Assembly (NCBI GenBank): GCA_965221455.1
Contig: OZ244890.1
Coordinates: 744,001-808,000 of the forward strand
Direction of reading: 5' to 3'
Length of the DNA: 64,000 bases
Origin: SMWN01 sp965221455
Lineage (GTDB): Bacteria > Pseudomonadota > Gammaproteobacteria > Eutrophobiales > Eutrophobiaceae
Below are positions 35,517-45,356 of this stretch, piece by piece. Positions within the stretch are counted from its first letter, which is position 1; the number at the start of each line of letters is the position of its first letter. Both the position numbers and the translations under genes were made by a program. The notes under the pieces are model-generated. The model made no database searches and had not been told where the DNA came from. It worked only from the letters and a program-made list of their open reading frames with translations.

Positions 35517-36295
35517 CGATAAATGAAGATACGAATCAGGAAAAAAACGCTTGTCAGAAGAAGCTTGTGACTGACGAAAAAAAACCGGCACAAATTACAC
35601 AATTGATATCCGCAAAAGATGTTGCAGACCATTTATGCAAGAATCCGAATTTTTTCGATGAACATCCTGAGGTTCTGAGTGCTCTATCGTTAACCCAGGG
35701 TCATGCAAATGGTGACGTGGTCTCGTTGGTGGAAAAACAAGTCGCGGTATTAAGGGAACAAAACCAACAAACTAACAAAAAATTACATGAGTTGATTGAG
35801 ACCGCACGTCAAAATGAGGAACTGGCCAGAAGAATGCATCAGTTAGGTCTGACCTTGATGGATGCGACGGATCCTGAAGATATTTTTGAAACTTTGTATA
35901 ACAATCTGCGCAAAAATTTCCATGCAGATCGTGTGGCCGTCAAGGTGTTTGCTGAACCGGCTGTGATCGATTCTTACTCCGGGGAAAAATTTCCCGGGGC
36001 GGAGTTCGTCGGCAGGGATGCCAGGGAAATTTCCCTGTTCAAAACAATCATCGAAACCGGACAGGCTGTATGCGGGAAAATTGAGCACCAACAGCAGATG
36101 TTTCTTTTCGGCGTTGAAGCCCTTGAAATTACTTCGTCTGTAATAGTGCCGCTGCCGGGTAGAGATTGGCGCGGGATCATGGCAATCGGTAGTTTTAATC
36201 CTGATCGTTTTAAACCGGGTATGGGCATGGAATTGCTGGCGAATATGGCTGAGGTCTTGAGTTTTATCCTAAAACCCTGGATTGTGGAAACCTGA
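35513..36295 (+). CDS. DUF484 family protein (GAF-like)
   Basis: 260 residues from the ATG overlapping the dapF stop (ATGA). The N-terminal signature ISAKDVADHLCKNPNFFDEHPEVL, a coiled-coil of about 40 residues (VSLVEKQVAVLREQNQQ...) and a GAF-like C-terminal domain (FHADRVAVKVF, SSVIVPLPG, GIMAIGSF) define DUF484. The biochemical role is not known; its constant position between dapF and xerC suggests a housekeeping function linked to cell-wall or chromosome processing. The frame extends upstream to 35441, but the overlap start is the better choice. Confidence 0.92.
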   Translation: MTINEDTNQEKNACQKKLVTDEKKPAQITQLISAKDVADHLCKNPNFFDEHPEVLSALSLTQGHANGDVVSLVEKQVAVLREQNQQTNKKLHELIETARQNEELARRMHQLGLTLMDATDPEDIFETLYNNLRKNFHADRVAVKVFAEPAVIDSYSGEKFPGAEFVGRDAREISLFKTIIETGQAVCGKIEHQQQMFLFGVEALEITSSVIVPLPGRDWRGIMAIGSFNPDRFKPGMGMELLANMAEVLSFILKPWIVET

Positions 36296-36323
36296 ACTTG
36301 ATTTCACCTTAGGGTAGTCTCTG

Positions 36324-37217
36324 ATGAACCAACGTGAAACATCCATGATCGATTTATTTCTGCAAACGTTACAGCATTTATCTGTGCATTCTCGTAAAGC
36401 CTACCAACGCGATCTGGGTGTATTACTGAAATTTGTCCACACACATGATGTACAAAAATGGTCTGAACTTGATGGTCGTCAGATGCGTAACTTCGTGGCC
36501 TGGCGACACAGGCAGGGGATAGGAGGACGATCTCTACAGCGTAACTTATCCGCAGCTCGGGCATTTTACCGCTATTTGATAGATGAAGGAATAGCACAAC
36601 ATAATCCGGCAGAAGGTGTACAAGCCCCTAAATCCCAAAAAAGATTACCCAAACTACTTGATACGGATCAAGCCTCTCAACTGGTTGAAATCAACGATGA
36701 AGAACCATTGGCTATCAGGGATAAGGCGATTCTGGAACTGATGTATTCATCAGGTTTACGATTGTCTGAGTTGGTCATGCTGGATATGGATAACCTGGAT
36801 CTGGTCGATGCAGTGGTGACAGTTGTCGGCAAAGGTAAAAAAGCACGTGCTATTCCTGTCGGAAAACATGCACAGAAAGCTATAAAAAATTGGTTGAATA
36901 TTCGGGATAAAATGACGAGTGAAGATGAAGTCGCCGTGTTTGTCAGTAAGAGAGGCACACGAATCAGTCGTCGTTCAATACAACAACGATTGAAACAATG
37001 GGCGATAAAACAAGGACTGATAAATCATGTAAATCCACATATGCTACGACATTCTTTCGCCAGCCACTTACTGGAATCCAGTGGTGATTTACGTGCAGTT
37101 CAGGAATTGCTCGGTCACGCAGACATTAGTACGACGCAAGTCTACACACATCTGGATTTTCAACATCTCGCCAATGTCTATGATGATGCGCATCCGCGTG
37201 CGTACAGAAAGAAATAA
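36324..37217 (+). CDS. xerC: Site-specific tyrosine recombinase XerC
   Basis: 297 residues. The SAM-like N-terminal domain contains VHSRKAYQRDL and LSAARAFYRYL. The catalytic domain has the complete set: Arg in SSGLRLSELV, Lys in GKGKKARAIP, HMLRHSFA (His, Arg), LGHADIST (His) and the nucleophile Tyr in TTQVYTHLD. XerC with XerD resolves chromosome dimers at dif during division. It follows DUF484 and precedes hslVU. The identification as XerC rather than XerD rests on this context. Confidence 0.95.
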   Translation: MNQRETSMIDLFLQTLQHLSVHSRKAYQRDLGVLLKFVHTHDVQKWSELDGRQMRNFVAWRHRQGIGGRSLQRNLSAARAFYRYLIDEGIAQHNPAEGVQAPKSQKRLPKLLDTDQASQLVEINDEEPLAIRDKAILELMYSSGLRLSELVMLDMDNLDLVDAVVTVVGKGKKARAIPVGKHAQKAIKNWLNIRDKMTSEDEVAVFVSKRGTRISRRSIQQRLKQWAIKQGLINHVNPHMLRHSFASHLLESSGDLRAVQELLGHADISTTQVYTHLDFQHLANVYDDAHPRAYRKK

Positions 37218-37444
37218 TCAGGGAAAAATCCCGCACGAAAAAACTATGCGCAATAAGTCGGCAATATAATTATCGGTCGATCTTGCTGTTATTCCCTGGA
37301 ATGAAGTTGGACAAATTAATGACCTGGTGGCTGATATTTCCTGTAATTAAGTAGTCGCATTTCTAGTAAACTGGACGATCCTTGGTAGAATGCGCCGCTC
37401 CGGGTTAATCAGTCACAAATCAAGTCTACGTCAGGAGAAGTCAA

Positions 37445-38002
37445 TTGGAGCAATTTAGAGGTACAACCATCCTCTCGGTACGCAGAGATGATAGCGTGGT
37501 CATCGGGGGCGATGGCCAAGTGTCGCTGGGCGATACAGTCATGAAAGGTAATGCCAGAAAAGTTCGGCGACTCTACGGCGACAAGGTGATTGCCGGCTTT
37601 GCCGGCGGCACGGCCGATGCTTTTACTTTGTTCGAACGATTTGAGGCCAAACTTGAAAAGCATCAGGGTCATTTATCGAGATCGGCGGTTGAGCTCGCCA
37701 AAGATTGGCGTACAGATAAAATGTTACGCAATCTGCAAGCCATGCTCTGTGTAGCAGATAAAAAAATTTCCCTGATCATTTCAGGCAATGGGGATGTGAT
37801 TGAGCCGGAGGACGACATCATGGCGATAGGTTCTGGAGGTGCGTATGCCAAGGCGGCGGCGATAGCACTAATGGGTAATACTGAACTGAACGCACGTAAT
37901 ATTGTTGAAACAGGATTGAATATCGCTGCTGATATTTGTATTTATACGAACCATAAAAGAACCATGGAAGAACTTTCAGTTAACGAGACTGCGAAAAATT
38001 AA
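37445..38002 (+). CDS. hslV: ATP-dependent protease subunit HslV
   Basis: 185 residues starting at TTG, with GGAGA 8-9 nt upstream. The mature enzyme begins at the Thr in RGTTILSVRRDD, the N-terminal threonine nucleophile of proteasome-like proteases; GGDGQVSLGDTVMK and GSGGAYAKAAA are family signatures. HslV forms two stacked hexamers that degrade unfolded proteins delivered by the HslU ATPase, encoded 33 bp downstream. No clear heat-shock promoter was seen upstream. Confidence 0.97.
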   Translation: MEQFRGTTILSVRRDDSVVIGGDGQVSLGDTVMKGNARKVRRLYGDKVIAGFAGGTADAFTLFERFEAKLEKHQGHLSRSAVELAKDWRTDKMLRNLQAMLCVADKKISLIISGNGDVIEPEDDIMAIGSGGAYAKAAAIALMGNTELNARNIVETGLNIAADICIYTNHKRTMEELSVNETAKN

Positions 38003-38035
38003 AACTAAAGAATCACTGGGACTTATAGAACCGAT

Positions 38036-39370
38036 ATGAACGAGTTAACACCGAAAGCGATTGTTGCGGAACTGAATAAACATATTGTAGGGCAGAATGA
38101 CGCCAAACGCGCAGTTGCTATTTCACTGCGTAATCGTTGGCGTCGGATGCAAGTCGACGAGACATTACGTAACGAAATCACACCTAAAAATATTTTAATG
38201 ATAGGACCGACAGGAGTGGGCAAAACAGAGATTGCGAGACGACTGGCCAAGTTGGCTGACGCGCCGTTTATTAAAATTGAAGCAACTAAATTTACGGAGG
38301 TCGGTTATGTCGGCAGGGATGTCGAGTCAATTGTGCGTGATTTGACGGATATCGCAGTGAAAATGCGCAGAGAGATCGAGGTAAAAAGAGTTCAGAAACA
38401 GGCGGAAATTGCCGCAGAAAACCGGATCATGGATATTCTTTTACCGGCACCGAGACGACTTGCCAATGAACCCGTTGAAGAAGAACCGGCAGGTAATGCC
38501 ACCAGGGAGAAATTTCGCGGCATGCTCCGTGATGGAAAGCTTGACGATAAGACCATTGAAGTTGAATTAAAGACACCTTCCATAGGCGTTGAGATTATGG
38601 CACCACCAGGCATGGAAGAGATGACTAACCAATTACAAAGTGTGTTTCAGAATATATCCGGCGGCAAAAAAAGTACAAGGGAGTTGTGCGTAAAAGATGC
38701 CCTGAAACATTTAACCGAAGAAGAAGCGGACAAGTTGGTTAATGAAGACGAGATTAAGGCAAGTTCTATTGCAAGCGTTGAACAAAATGGTATCGTTTTC
38801 CTTGACGAAATTGACAAGGTTACCCGTCGTTCTGAATCAAACAACCCGGATGTTTCTCGTGAAGGTGTGCAGCGTGACTTATTGCCATTGGTTGAAGGCA
38901 GCACAGTATCGACAAAATACGGCATGGTAAAAACAGATCATATTCTTTTCATTGCATCGGGTGCCTTTCATTTAGCCAAGCCTGCAGATTTAATTCCTGA
39001 GCTACAAGGACGCCTGCCCATCAGAGTGGAATTAAAAGCTCTCTCTGTAGATGACTTCGTACGCATACTAACCGAGCCGGATGCATCATTGACAGAACAA
39101 TATTCCGCTCTGATGAAAACAGAAGGCGTTGATCTTTCATTTTCTGAAAACGGGATAAAAAGAGCCGCCGAGATTGCCTGGCAAGTGAATGAGTCTACCG
39201 AGAATATTGGTGCACGCAGATTACATACCGTGATGGAAAGGTTACTTGAAACGTTGTCTTACCAGGCTTCAGATCAGAGAGGAGATTCTATTGTCGTCGA
39301 TGCGGATTATGTCAATGACCATCTGCAGGAGTTGGTCAAAGATGAAGATTTATCAAGATATATACTGTAA
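38036..39370 (+). CDS. hslU: ATPase subunit HslU of the HslVU protease
   Basis: 444 residues. MNELTPKAIVAELNKHIVGQ opens the protein; Walker A is GPTGVGKTEIAR, Walker B IVFLDEID, sensor and pore residues include GYVGRDVES, and the C terminus DLSRYIL docks into HslV and activates it. HslU unfolds substrates with ATP and threads them into HslV. The I domain (about 110-240) is of usual size. Same operon as hslV. Confidence 0.98.
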   Translation: MNELTPKAIVAELNKHIVGQNDAKRAVAISLRNRWRRMQVDETLRNEITPKNILMIGPTGVGKTEIARRLAKLADAPFIKIEATKFTEVGYVGRDVESIVRDLTDIAVKMRREIEVKRVQKQAEIAAENRIMDILLPAPRRLANEPVEEEPAGNATREKFRGMLRDGKLDDKTIEVELKTPSIGVEIMAPPGMEEMTNQLQSVFQNISGGKKSTRELCVKDALKHLTEEEADKLVNEDEIKASSIASVEQNGIVFLDEIDKVTRRSESNNPDVSREGVQRDLLPLVEGSTVSTKYGMVKTDHILFIASGAFHLAKPADLIPELQGRLPIRVELKALSVDDFVRILTEPDASLTEQYSALMKTEGVDLSFSENGIKRAAEIAWQVNESTENIGARRLHTVMERLLETLSYQASDQRGDSIVVDADYVNDHLQELVKDEDLSRYIL

Positions 39371-39394
39371 CGGCAAATAAGGTAAAGATTTTCA

Positions 39395-39769
39395 ATGAAA
39401 GAAAAATCACCACGACCTGAATCAATCAATCTACACAAAAACTCCAGAATCCTTGAGATAAGTTTTAATGATGGTAAAAATTTTAAGCTATCTTGTGAAT
39501 TACTCAGAGTGTATTCACCTTCAGCGGAAGTAAAGGGGCATGCGCCGGAACAAGCTGTATTACAGACAGATAAAGAAAAAGTTTCCATCGATAAAATAGA
39601 GCCGGTTGGACATTATGCAGTCAAACTGATCTTTGATGACGGGCACGCAACAGGCCTGTATTCATGGCCGTATCTTTACGAACTCGGGATGAACAAGGAT
39701 ACACTCTGGAAGGATTATCTGAAGGCGCTTAATGACAGCGGTCACAAACGATGTAAAGTCACCAGTTAA
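39395..39769 (+). CDS. DUF971 protein (gamma-butyrobetaine hydroxylase-like N-terminal domain)
   Basis: 124 residues with SRILEISFNDGKNFKLSCELLRV, GHYAVKLIFDDGHATGLYSW and YLYELG, the features of DUF971. This small fold also occurs at the N terminus of gamma-butyrobetaine hydroxylases and in some iron-sulfur assembly proteins. The gene is regularly found between hslU and ubiE in proteobacteria. Function unknown. Confidence 0.9.
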   Translation: MKEKSPRPESINLHKNSRILEISFNDGKNFKLSCELLRVYSPSAEVKGHAPEQAVLQTDKEKVSIDKIEPVGHYAVKLIFDDGHATGLYSWPYLYELGMNKDTLWKDYLKALNDSGHKRCKVTS

Positions 39770-39786
39770 ATTTATAAGAAAATGGA

Positions 39787-40533
39787 ATGAACACTGAGTC
39801 GACAGATTTTGGCTATCAGGAGGTTACGCCCGAAGAAAAAACCATTCGAGTAACGGAAATTTTTCAATCCGTTTCAGGTAGCTATGATGTGATGAATGAT
39901 CTGATATCGTTTGGTGTACATAGACTATGGAAGAGACAGGCTGTACATTTATCAGGAGTAAAAAAAGGTCAGACAGTGCTGGATGTAGCCAGCGGTACCG
40001 GTGATCTATCAAAATTATTTCATCAACAAGTCGGCAAACATGGAAGTGTGCTGATGACAGATATCAACAGCTCCATGTTGTATGGAGGTCGGAATAAAAT
40101 GATTGATGCGGGAATTATCTCAGGTATTGATTATGTGCAGGCCAATGCCGAGGTATTACCATTCGCTGATAATAGTTTTGACTGTATTAGTATTGCCTTT
40201 GGATTACGTAATGTGACAGATAAGCAAAAGGCGATTAGTTCGATGTTTGAAAAACTACGATATGGTGGTTGTCTGGTCATTCTGGAATTTTCGAAAACAC
40301 ATTTATCATTGCCAAGTCGTCTATACGATGCCTATTCATTCAATGTAATTCCAAAGATAGGAAAAATGGTCGCCAGGAATCAGGCAAGTTATCAATACCT
40401 GGTCGAGTCAATTCGCAGACACCCTGATCAGGAAACCTTAAAAGGCATGATAGAAGCTGCAGGGTTCTCTAAAGTTGATTTTTTTAATCTGACAGGCGGT
40501 ATCGTCGCGATACATAGAGCTTATAAACTTTAG
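39787..40533 (+). CDS. ubiE: Ubiquinone/menaquinone methyltransferase UbiE
   Basis: 248 residues. The SAM-binding motif is VLDVASGTGDLSKL; FGVHRLWKR, DCISIAFGLRNVTD, and FSKTHLSLPSRLYDAYSFNVIP fit UbiE. It performs the C-methylation step in ubiquinone (and menaquinone) synthesis. With ubiJ and ubiB downstream it forms the classical ubiEJB unit; spacing to ubiJ is about 28 bp. Confidence 0.97.
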   Translation: MNTESTDFGYQEVTPEEKTIRVTEIFQSVSGSYDVMNDLISFGVHRLWKRQAVHLSGVKKGQTVLDVASGTGDLSKLFHQQVGKHGSVLMTDINSSMLYGGRNKMIDAGIISGIDYVQANAEVLPFADNSFDCISIAFGLRNVTDKQKAISSMFEKLRYGGCLVILEFSKTHLSLPSRLYDAYSFNVIPKIGKMVARNQASYQYLVESIRRHPDQETLKGMIEAAGFSKVDFFNLTGGIVAIHRAYKL

Positions 40534-40561
40534 TTAAGGACATTCTGATTCCTTGAGGACC

Positions 40562-41170
40562 ATGAATTCAGACAACACGCAATCTGTAATACTTGGTAGC
40601 ATCGAGAAGATAGTGAATAAAGTATTGTCATTGGATGAAGAGACACTGATGTCTTTGGCAGTATTAACCGGAAAGGTTTTTGAAATTGATATCCTGAATA
40701 CAGATATCAGGATATTTATCCTGCCTACGATAGAAGGGATTACTTTAGTATCAGAATATGAAGGCAAAGCAGATGTCGCGATAAAGGGTCAGTTAGCGTC
40801 ATTGGTAAATATGATAACCGCTGGAAAGATTGGTGTAGGTGATATCGAAATTGATGGTAGTGTCGGCCTGGCACAAAAGTTTCAATCAATACTAAAAAAC
40901 ATGGATGTTGACTGGGAGGAGTACCTGTCGCACTTTATCGGAGACATGGCCACCCGTAAAACAGCTAACCTCCTCAAAGGAGTGAGTCGATTTGCAATAA
41001 CGACAGGAAAAACCATTGGCCTGGATATCAGTGAATATCTTCGTTACGAAAAGGAAACCGTACTGGACAAATCAGAGTTGGATAAATTCAACCAGTCGGT
41101 AGATGAACTTCGGAATGATCTGGATCGGTTACAAAAACGAGTGGCAAGATTGGACGAGGAAAACGCATGA
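40562..41170 (+). CDS. ubiJ: Ubiquinone biosynthesis accessory factor UbiJ
   Basis: 202 residues. An SCP2 lipid-binding domain (about 20-110; FEIDILNTDIRIFILPT, AIKGQLASLVNM) and a C-terminal coiled coil (VDELRNDLDRLQKRVARLDEENA) are the UbiJ layout. UbiJ organises the soluble Ubi complex and binds lipid intermediates. The start is uncertain: the ATG at 40562 or a TTG at 40553. Its TGA overlaps the ubiB ATG, so the two are translationally coupled. Confidence 0.9.
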   Translation: MNSDNTQSVILGSIEKIVNKVLSLDEETLMSLAVLTGKVFEIDILNTDIRIFILPTIEGITLVSEYEGKADVAIKGQLASLVNMITAGKIGVGDIEIDGSVGLAQKFQSILKNMDVDWEEYLSHFIGDMATRKTANLLKGVSRFAITTGKTIGLDISEYLRYEKETVLDKSELDKFNQSVDELRNDLDRLQKRVARLDEENA

Positions 41171-42843
41171 AGTTGAGGGAAATATCACGGTTAATTACAA
41201 TCCAGAGAACGTTGGTTCGTCATGGCCTGGATGAAATCGCGTTTGCCGCAAATATTACACACTTGACGAAAATATTGTTTTATATTCTGCCATGGAATTG
41301 GTTCGGTAAAGAAAAGAAACCAAGAGGCGTACGTTTAAGATGCGCCCTGGAAGAGTTGGGACCGATATTTATAAAATTCGGACAGCTTCTATCTACACGC
41401 CGTGATTTTTTGCCTGAAGACATTGCAATCGAATTTTCGAAACTTCAGGACAAGGTGCCACCTTTCTCCGGCAAGGAAGCGAGCCGTATTATCGAGGCAT
41501 CATTCGAGAAAAAGATTGACGAAATATTTCTGGAGTTTGATGAGACCCCGTTAGCTTCCGCCTCAATCGCACAGGTACATGCAGCAAAGCTGCGAGATGG
41601 TCGAGAGATGATAGTCAAGGTTGTACGACCCAATATTGAAAAAATTATTCGTCGGGATCTCGGCTTAATGTATTTCCTTGCGGAGAAAGTGGAACGTTAC
41701 ATAGAGGACGGACGACGCCTGGGACCGATAAATGTTATCGCAGAGTTTGAGAAAACATTATTGGGTGAACTGGACCTCATGCGTGAAGCAGCCAATGCAT
41801 CACAACTTCGACGCAACTTTCTGGACTCGGATAAATTATATATTCCCGAAGTTTACTGGGATTTAACACATAAAAATGTCATGGTGATGGAGCGTATATC
41901 GGGCATTGCCGTCAATGATATTGAATCGCTGAAAGAAGCTGGTGTTAACTTAAAATGGCTGGCAGAGGCAGGCGTGGAAATATTCTTTACTGAAGTTTTA
42001 CGCGATAGCTTTTTCCACGCCGATATGCATCCGGGAAATATATTTATCTCTCGTCCTGGACCTGATAACCCGGCAAAAATAGTGGTCGTGGATTTTGGAA
42101 TTATGAGTTCACTCAGCGAGTTTGATCAGAGATATCTCGCTGAAAATTTTATGGCGTTTCTTAATCGCGATTATCAACGCGTCGCCGAATTGCACGTTGA
42201 ATCCGGCTGGGTGCCCACCGGGACACGCGTAGATGAATTTGAATTTGCAATCAGGACAGTATGTGAGCCATTGTTTGACAGGCCGTTAAAAGAAATATCT
42301 TTCGGAACGATGTTGTTGCGATTATTTCAAACCGCCAGACAATTCGATATGGTGATTTTACCGCAGTTGTTGTTGTTACAAAAAACACTGGTAAACATAG
42401 AAGGACTGGGAAGACAACTCTATCCAGAACTGGATATCTGGAAAACTGCAAGACCTTTGTTTGAATACTGGATGCATAATCGCCTGGGTATACGCGGTTT
42501 GGCAAAAAGTTTGAAGGTAAATTTACCGAGGTGGATTGATCGTCTACCTGACTTGCCAAATAAAACAATCGATATTATCGAACGTCTGCGTGACGGCAAG
42601 ATTCAAGTGGAGTTAAAGACAACTGAGCTGGAAAGGATAAGAACTGAAATAAAACAGAGTAATCAACGAACTGTATTGGCCAGCGTCGGAGCCGCATTTA
42701 TTGTTTGCGCCGCGATAATATTCGGGCTTGATGGTTTCTCTCCTGCCATGATCGGTGGCGCTCCATACCTGACATGGTTATTTGGTGGCATGGGCTTGGC
42801 ACTACTGGTGTTTGCTGTGGGTAATTCATTCCTGGCGAAATAA
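41167..42843 (+). CDS. ubiB: Ubiquinone biosynthesis protein kinase-like UbiB
   Basis: 558 residues of the ABC1/ADCK/UbiB family. The KxGQ motif occurs in FIKFGQLLSTRRDFLP, the Ala-rich loop in ASASIAQVHAA, the VVRP lysine strand, the catalytic-loop-like FFHADMHPGN and the DFG-like VVDFGIM. Two membrane helices close the protein (about 497-519 and 531-555). UbiB is an atypical ATPase needed for early ubiquinone hydroxylation. The last ~155 bp of the gene and its 3' flank are repeated in degraded form at 45151-45356. Confidence 0.97.
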   Translation: MKLREISRLITIQRTLVRHGLDEIAFAANITHLTKILFYILPWNWFGKEKKPRGVRLRCALEELGPIFIKFGQLLSTRRDFLPEDIAIEFSKLQDKVPPFSGKEASRIIEASFEKKIDEIFLEFDETPLASASIAQVHAAKLRDGREMIVKVVRPNIEKIIRRDLGLMYFLAEKVERYIEDGRRLGPINVIAEFEKTLLGELDLMREAANASQLRRNFLDSDKLYIPEVYWDLTHKNVMVMERISGIAVNDIESLKEAGVNLKWLAEAGVEIFFTEVLRDSFFHADMHPGNIFISRPGPDNPAKIVVVDFGIMSSLSEFDQRYLAENFMAFLNRDYQRVAELHVESGWVPTGTRVDEFEFAIRTVCEPLFDRPLKEISFGTMLLRLFQTARQFDMVILPQLLLLQKTLVNIEGLGRQLYPELDIWKTARPLFEYWMHNRLGIRGLAKSLKVNLPRWIDRLPDLPNKTIDIIERLRDGKIQVELKTTELERIRTEIKQSNQRTVLASVGAAFIVCAAIIFGLDGFSPAMIGGAPYLTWLFGGMGLALLVFAVGNSFLAK

Positions 42844-42888
42844 TTGCTATCCCGAAAATTCTGCTATTGCTTTATGATCGCCAGTCCC

Positions 42889-45117
42889 TCCCAAACTTGT
42901 AGTTTCAGTGCCCTTTGACGCAATGGTATATTCGCAGACGTGGGTAAGAAATCAAACCAACAACAAAGGCGCACAAATCAGCCTCAGCGGCTAGCAGCAC
43001 CGACATCACGTGCGCAGGCGTCACCCGATGGGGATACTGTCGCCAATACTGTCCCGCTAAGCCATCTTGACCTCGGTATTGGCGCTGTTGCGGCGATACT
43101 GGTACTCGGGATTTATGTTCCAACACTATCCCCGTACGTTTTGTTAGAGGATGACGGCCTATTCATTGCCATTGGAGCAACTTTGGGAACGGCCCACCCC
43201 CCAGGTTACCCCATATTCACCTTGTTGCTTTGGCTATTCCTGAAACTGCCGTTTGCAACCGTACCTCTTGGTGCGCACGTTTTAAGTGCGCTTCTGGGTG
43301 CTTTGGGCAGTTTTGCCCTGTTTTATTGTGGCCGCCAAATTGGCTTGGGGCGCGTGATCGCCTTGCTCGCCGCGCTCTTGTTCAGCGTTCATGGTTTGGT
43401 CTGGTCGCAGGCAGTGAGGGCTGAGGTTTACAGTTTCAACTATTTTCTGACTTTTGCCGCCCTCGCTCTATCGCTCCATATATATCGGTCACCACAACAT
43501 AAGACCACCTGGATCCTGGGTGGGCTGGTTGCTGGATTAGCGGTTGCCAACCACTGGCCGCTGTTTGTCTTAAGCAGTCCCGGACTTTTGCTATTGCTCG
43601 CCCGTGTTCGCCCATTGCCAATCAAGGCAATAGCCCTTTCCGGGGGTGTATTTCTGATCACAGTTTGTCTGGCCTATGCTTATCTTATGCTACGCTCCCA
43701 AGCTGAACCGGTGGTTCAATTTTCAGGACCCATCTTAAATTTTACAGAACTTAAGGCCTATTTTTTACGAGAAACATTTGCATGGGCGGACGACAGTCAT
43801 AGTGCGGGATGGATCGACAGGTTGCAGTATTTTGGCTGGTTTAGTTGGCAAACGTTAAGCAGCTTCACCGCCCTTGGCGGAGTGATCGCTATTTTCGGGA
43901 CCTATGCTCTATTCAAGCGATCCCGATATTTAGCCCTCATTTTGTTGCTGATTTGGGCATCGCAAAGCTACTTGCTGCTTATTTTGCTCAATCGTGATTT
44001 TGATCCTCTGGGAGTCGGCATTTTTCAAGTCTACTCTTTGGTATCATATGGCATTCAAGCCTTGTTTATTGGTTATGGACTGCAAGCAATTCTGTCCTGG
44101 TCCATCCCATTTTTCAGAAATTTAGATACGAAACGTGCCCAAACTGCCGGGGTCTATGGGGTGGGTGTCTTGATGGTTTTATGGCTTGCCAGTACGAACT
44201 TCACAGTCGTCAAACAAGCTGAAGCCGGTATGGCAGAAAACTATCGGCGCTATGTCGAAGATCGGGCCGAATTGGATAGCTTGATCGTACTTCATAACAC
44301 TGTTCTCGCCTCCTCCCTCATCTATGCGGAAGGTACCGAATCAATCCGCCCTGACCTGGACGTTGTAAATCAAAATGGCCTGTTACTTGGCAAGATTGGT
44401 ATCGAAGGACCGTTTCGTCAGCAACCAGGTTTCGTTGATCCAGTTCGGGTAATTCAACGGCTTATCGCAGCCAATACACGCCCTGTTCTATTTCTGGGCC
44501 ACAATTCGGCGAATTTGCTTTGCCCCAAATGCGGGACAATATACGAAGGATTCCTGGTTAAGGTACAGCCCGACGATCCCCTAAACCGAGCGATAAACTG
44601 GACTGAAGTGGATCAGGCTTATCTGCAAACACTTCTTGCCGCTATGCCAACGAACCCCTGGGCTGACAATGAACGTGGCAATCAGCTGACTCATTTTGGC
44701 CGCGTCGTGGGCCGTGCAATCCTGTCTAATATGGAAACCTCTATTGATATTGAAGCGGCGTTTGCCGACCAGAGAGCCGCACCTTGGGTACAAATTGGTG
44801 CCGTGCGGGAAGGCTTGCAAAATTGGGATCCTGCCAAATCTGACCTGATTTTGACGTGGCTCAATGATACCGAAGATGCTTTGGGGCAGGCTGATCTCCG
44901 TACTCAAGACCGGGGACAGTTCTATACGATGAGAGGGGCTTTTAGTTTATTCATCAACGATAAAATTGCAGCGCGAAAATATCTGGAACAATCCATTGCC
45001 GTATGGGATGACCCAAATAATGTGGCCCATGAACTCCTGAAAAGTCTGTAAAAATGACTTGGGGATTGTGAATATGGTTGGCGCAACTTGACATAGCCAA
45101 GCCGCCGCCCTGGACAC
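42889..45117 (+). other. Inserted segment carrying the DUF2723 gene
   Basis: Left of this segment the sequence is the ubiB 3' flank (ending CGCCAGTCCC); right of it is a copy of the ctpA tail (CCCTTTAACACATTCAATA). At the second, undisturbed junction (45347-45378) those two pieces are directly joined. The segment therefore interrupts a duplicated ubiB/ctpA junction, and TCCC occurs at both edges. The DUF2723 gene inside looks more GC-rich than its neighbours by eye. Confidence 0.65.
42940..45051 (+). CDS. DUF2723 multi-pass membrane glycosyltransferase-like protein
   Basis: 703 residues starting at GTG. After a basic N terminus come about 10-11 membrane helices with family signatures PPGYPIFTLL and QAVRAEVYSFNYF, followed by a soluble C-terminal domain (about 450-703). 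DUF2723 proteins belong to the GT-C superfold and are related to O-mannosyltransferases (TMEM260-like), so transfer of a lipid-linked sugar to a protein or glycan outside the membrane is possible; the substrate is unknown. The acidic LEDDGLF in the first outside loop is in the place of the GT-C catalytic Asp/Glu. It lies inside an apparent insertion between ubiB and ctpA. Confidence 0.82.
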   Translation: MGKKSNQQQRRTNQPQRLAAPTSRAQASPDGDTVANTVPLSHLDLGIGAVAAILVLGIYVPTLSPYVLLEDDGLFIAIGATLGTAHPPGYPIFTLLLWLFLKLPFATVPLGAHVLSALLGALGSFALFYCGRQIGLGRVIALLAALLFSVHGLVWSQAVRAEVYSFNYFLTFAALALSLHIYRSPQHKTTWILGGLVAGLAVANHWPLFVLSSPGLLLLLARVRPLPIKAIALSGGVFLITVCLAYAYLMLRSQAEPVVQFSGPILNFTELKAYFLRETFAWADDSHSAGWIDRLQYFGWFSWQTLSSFTALGGVIAIFGTYALFKRSRYLALILLLIWASQSYLLLILLNRDFDPLGVGIFQVYSLVSYGIQALFIGYGLQAILSWSIPFFRNLDTKRAQTAGVYGVGVLMVLWLASTNFTVVKQAEAGMAENYRRYVEDRAELDSLIVLHNTVLASSLIYAEGTESIRPDLDVVNQNGLLLGKIGIEGPFRQQPGFVDPVRVIQRLIAANTRPVLFLGHNSANLLCPKCGTIYEGFLVKVQPDDPLNRAINWTEVDQAYLQTLLAAMPTNPWADNERGNQLTHFGRVVGRAILSNMETSIDIEAAFADQRAAPWVQIGAVREGLQNWDPAKSDLILTWLNDTEDALGQADLRTQDRGQFYTMRGAFSLFINDKIAARKYLEQSIAVWDDPNNVAHELLKSL

Positions 45118-45356
45118 GTTCCCTTTAACACATTCAATACTTCATCAAGCATCGGAGCCGCATTTATTGTTTGCGCCGCGATAATATTCAGGCTTGACGG
45201 TTTTTCTCCTGCCATGATCGGCGGCGGTTCCATACCTGACATGGTTATTCGATGGCGTGAACTTGACACTATTGGTATTTGCTGTGGGTAATTCACTCCT
45301 GGCTAAATAATGGTTGCCCTGAAAGTTCCACTATCGCTTTATAATCGCCAGTCCCT
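45118..45356 (+). pseudogene. Degraded copy of the ubiB 3' end, with a copy of the ctpA tail
   Basis: 45151-45356 repeats 42687-42888 (end of ubiB and its downstream flank) at roughly 85-90% identity by eye, e.g. GGAGCCGCATTTATTGTTTG and the CCTGGCGAAATAA-like stop. Small insertions (GGCGGCGGTTCC against GGTGGCGCTCC) break the frame, so no UbiB tail can be made. Immediately before it, 45120-45145 repeats the last bases of ctpA (CCCTTTAACACATTCAATRC). The fragment abuts the true ctpA 3' end. Confidence 0.85.
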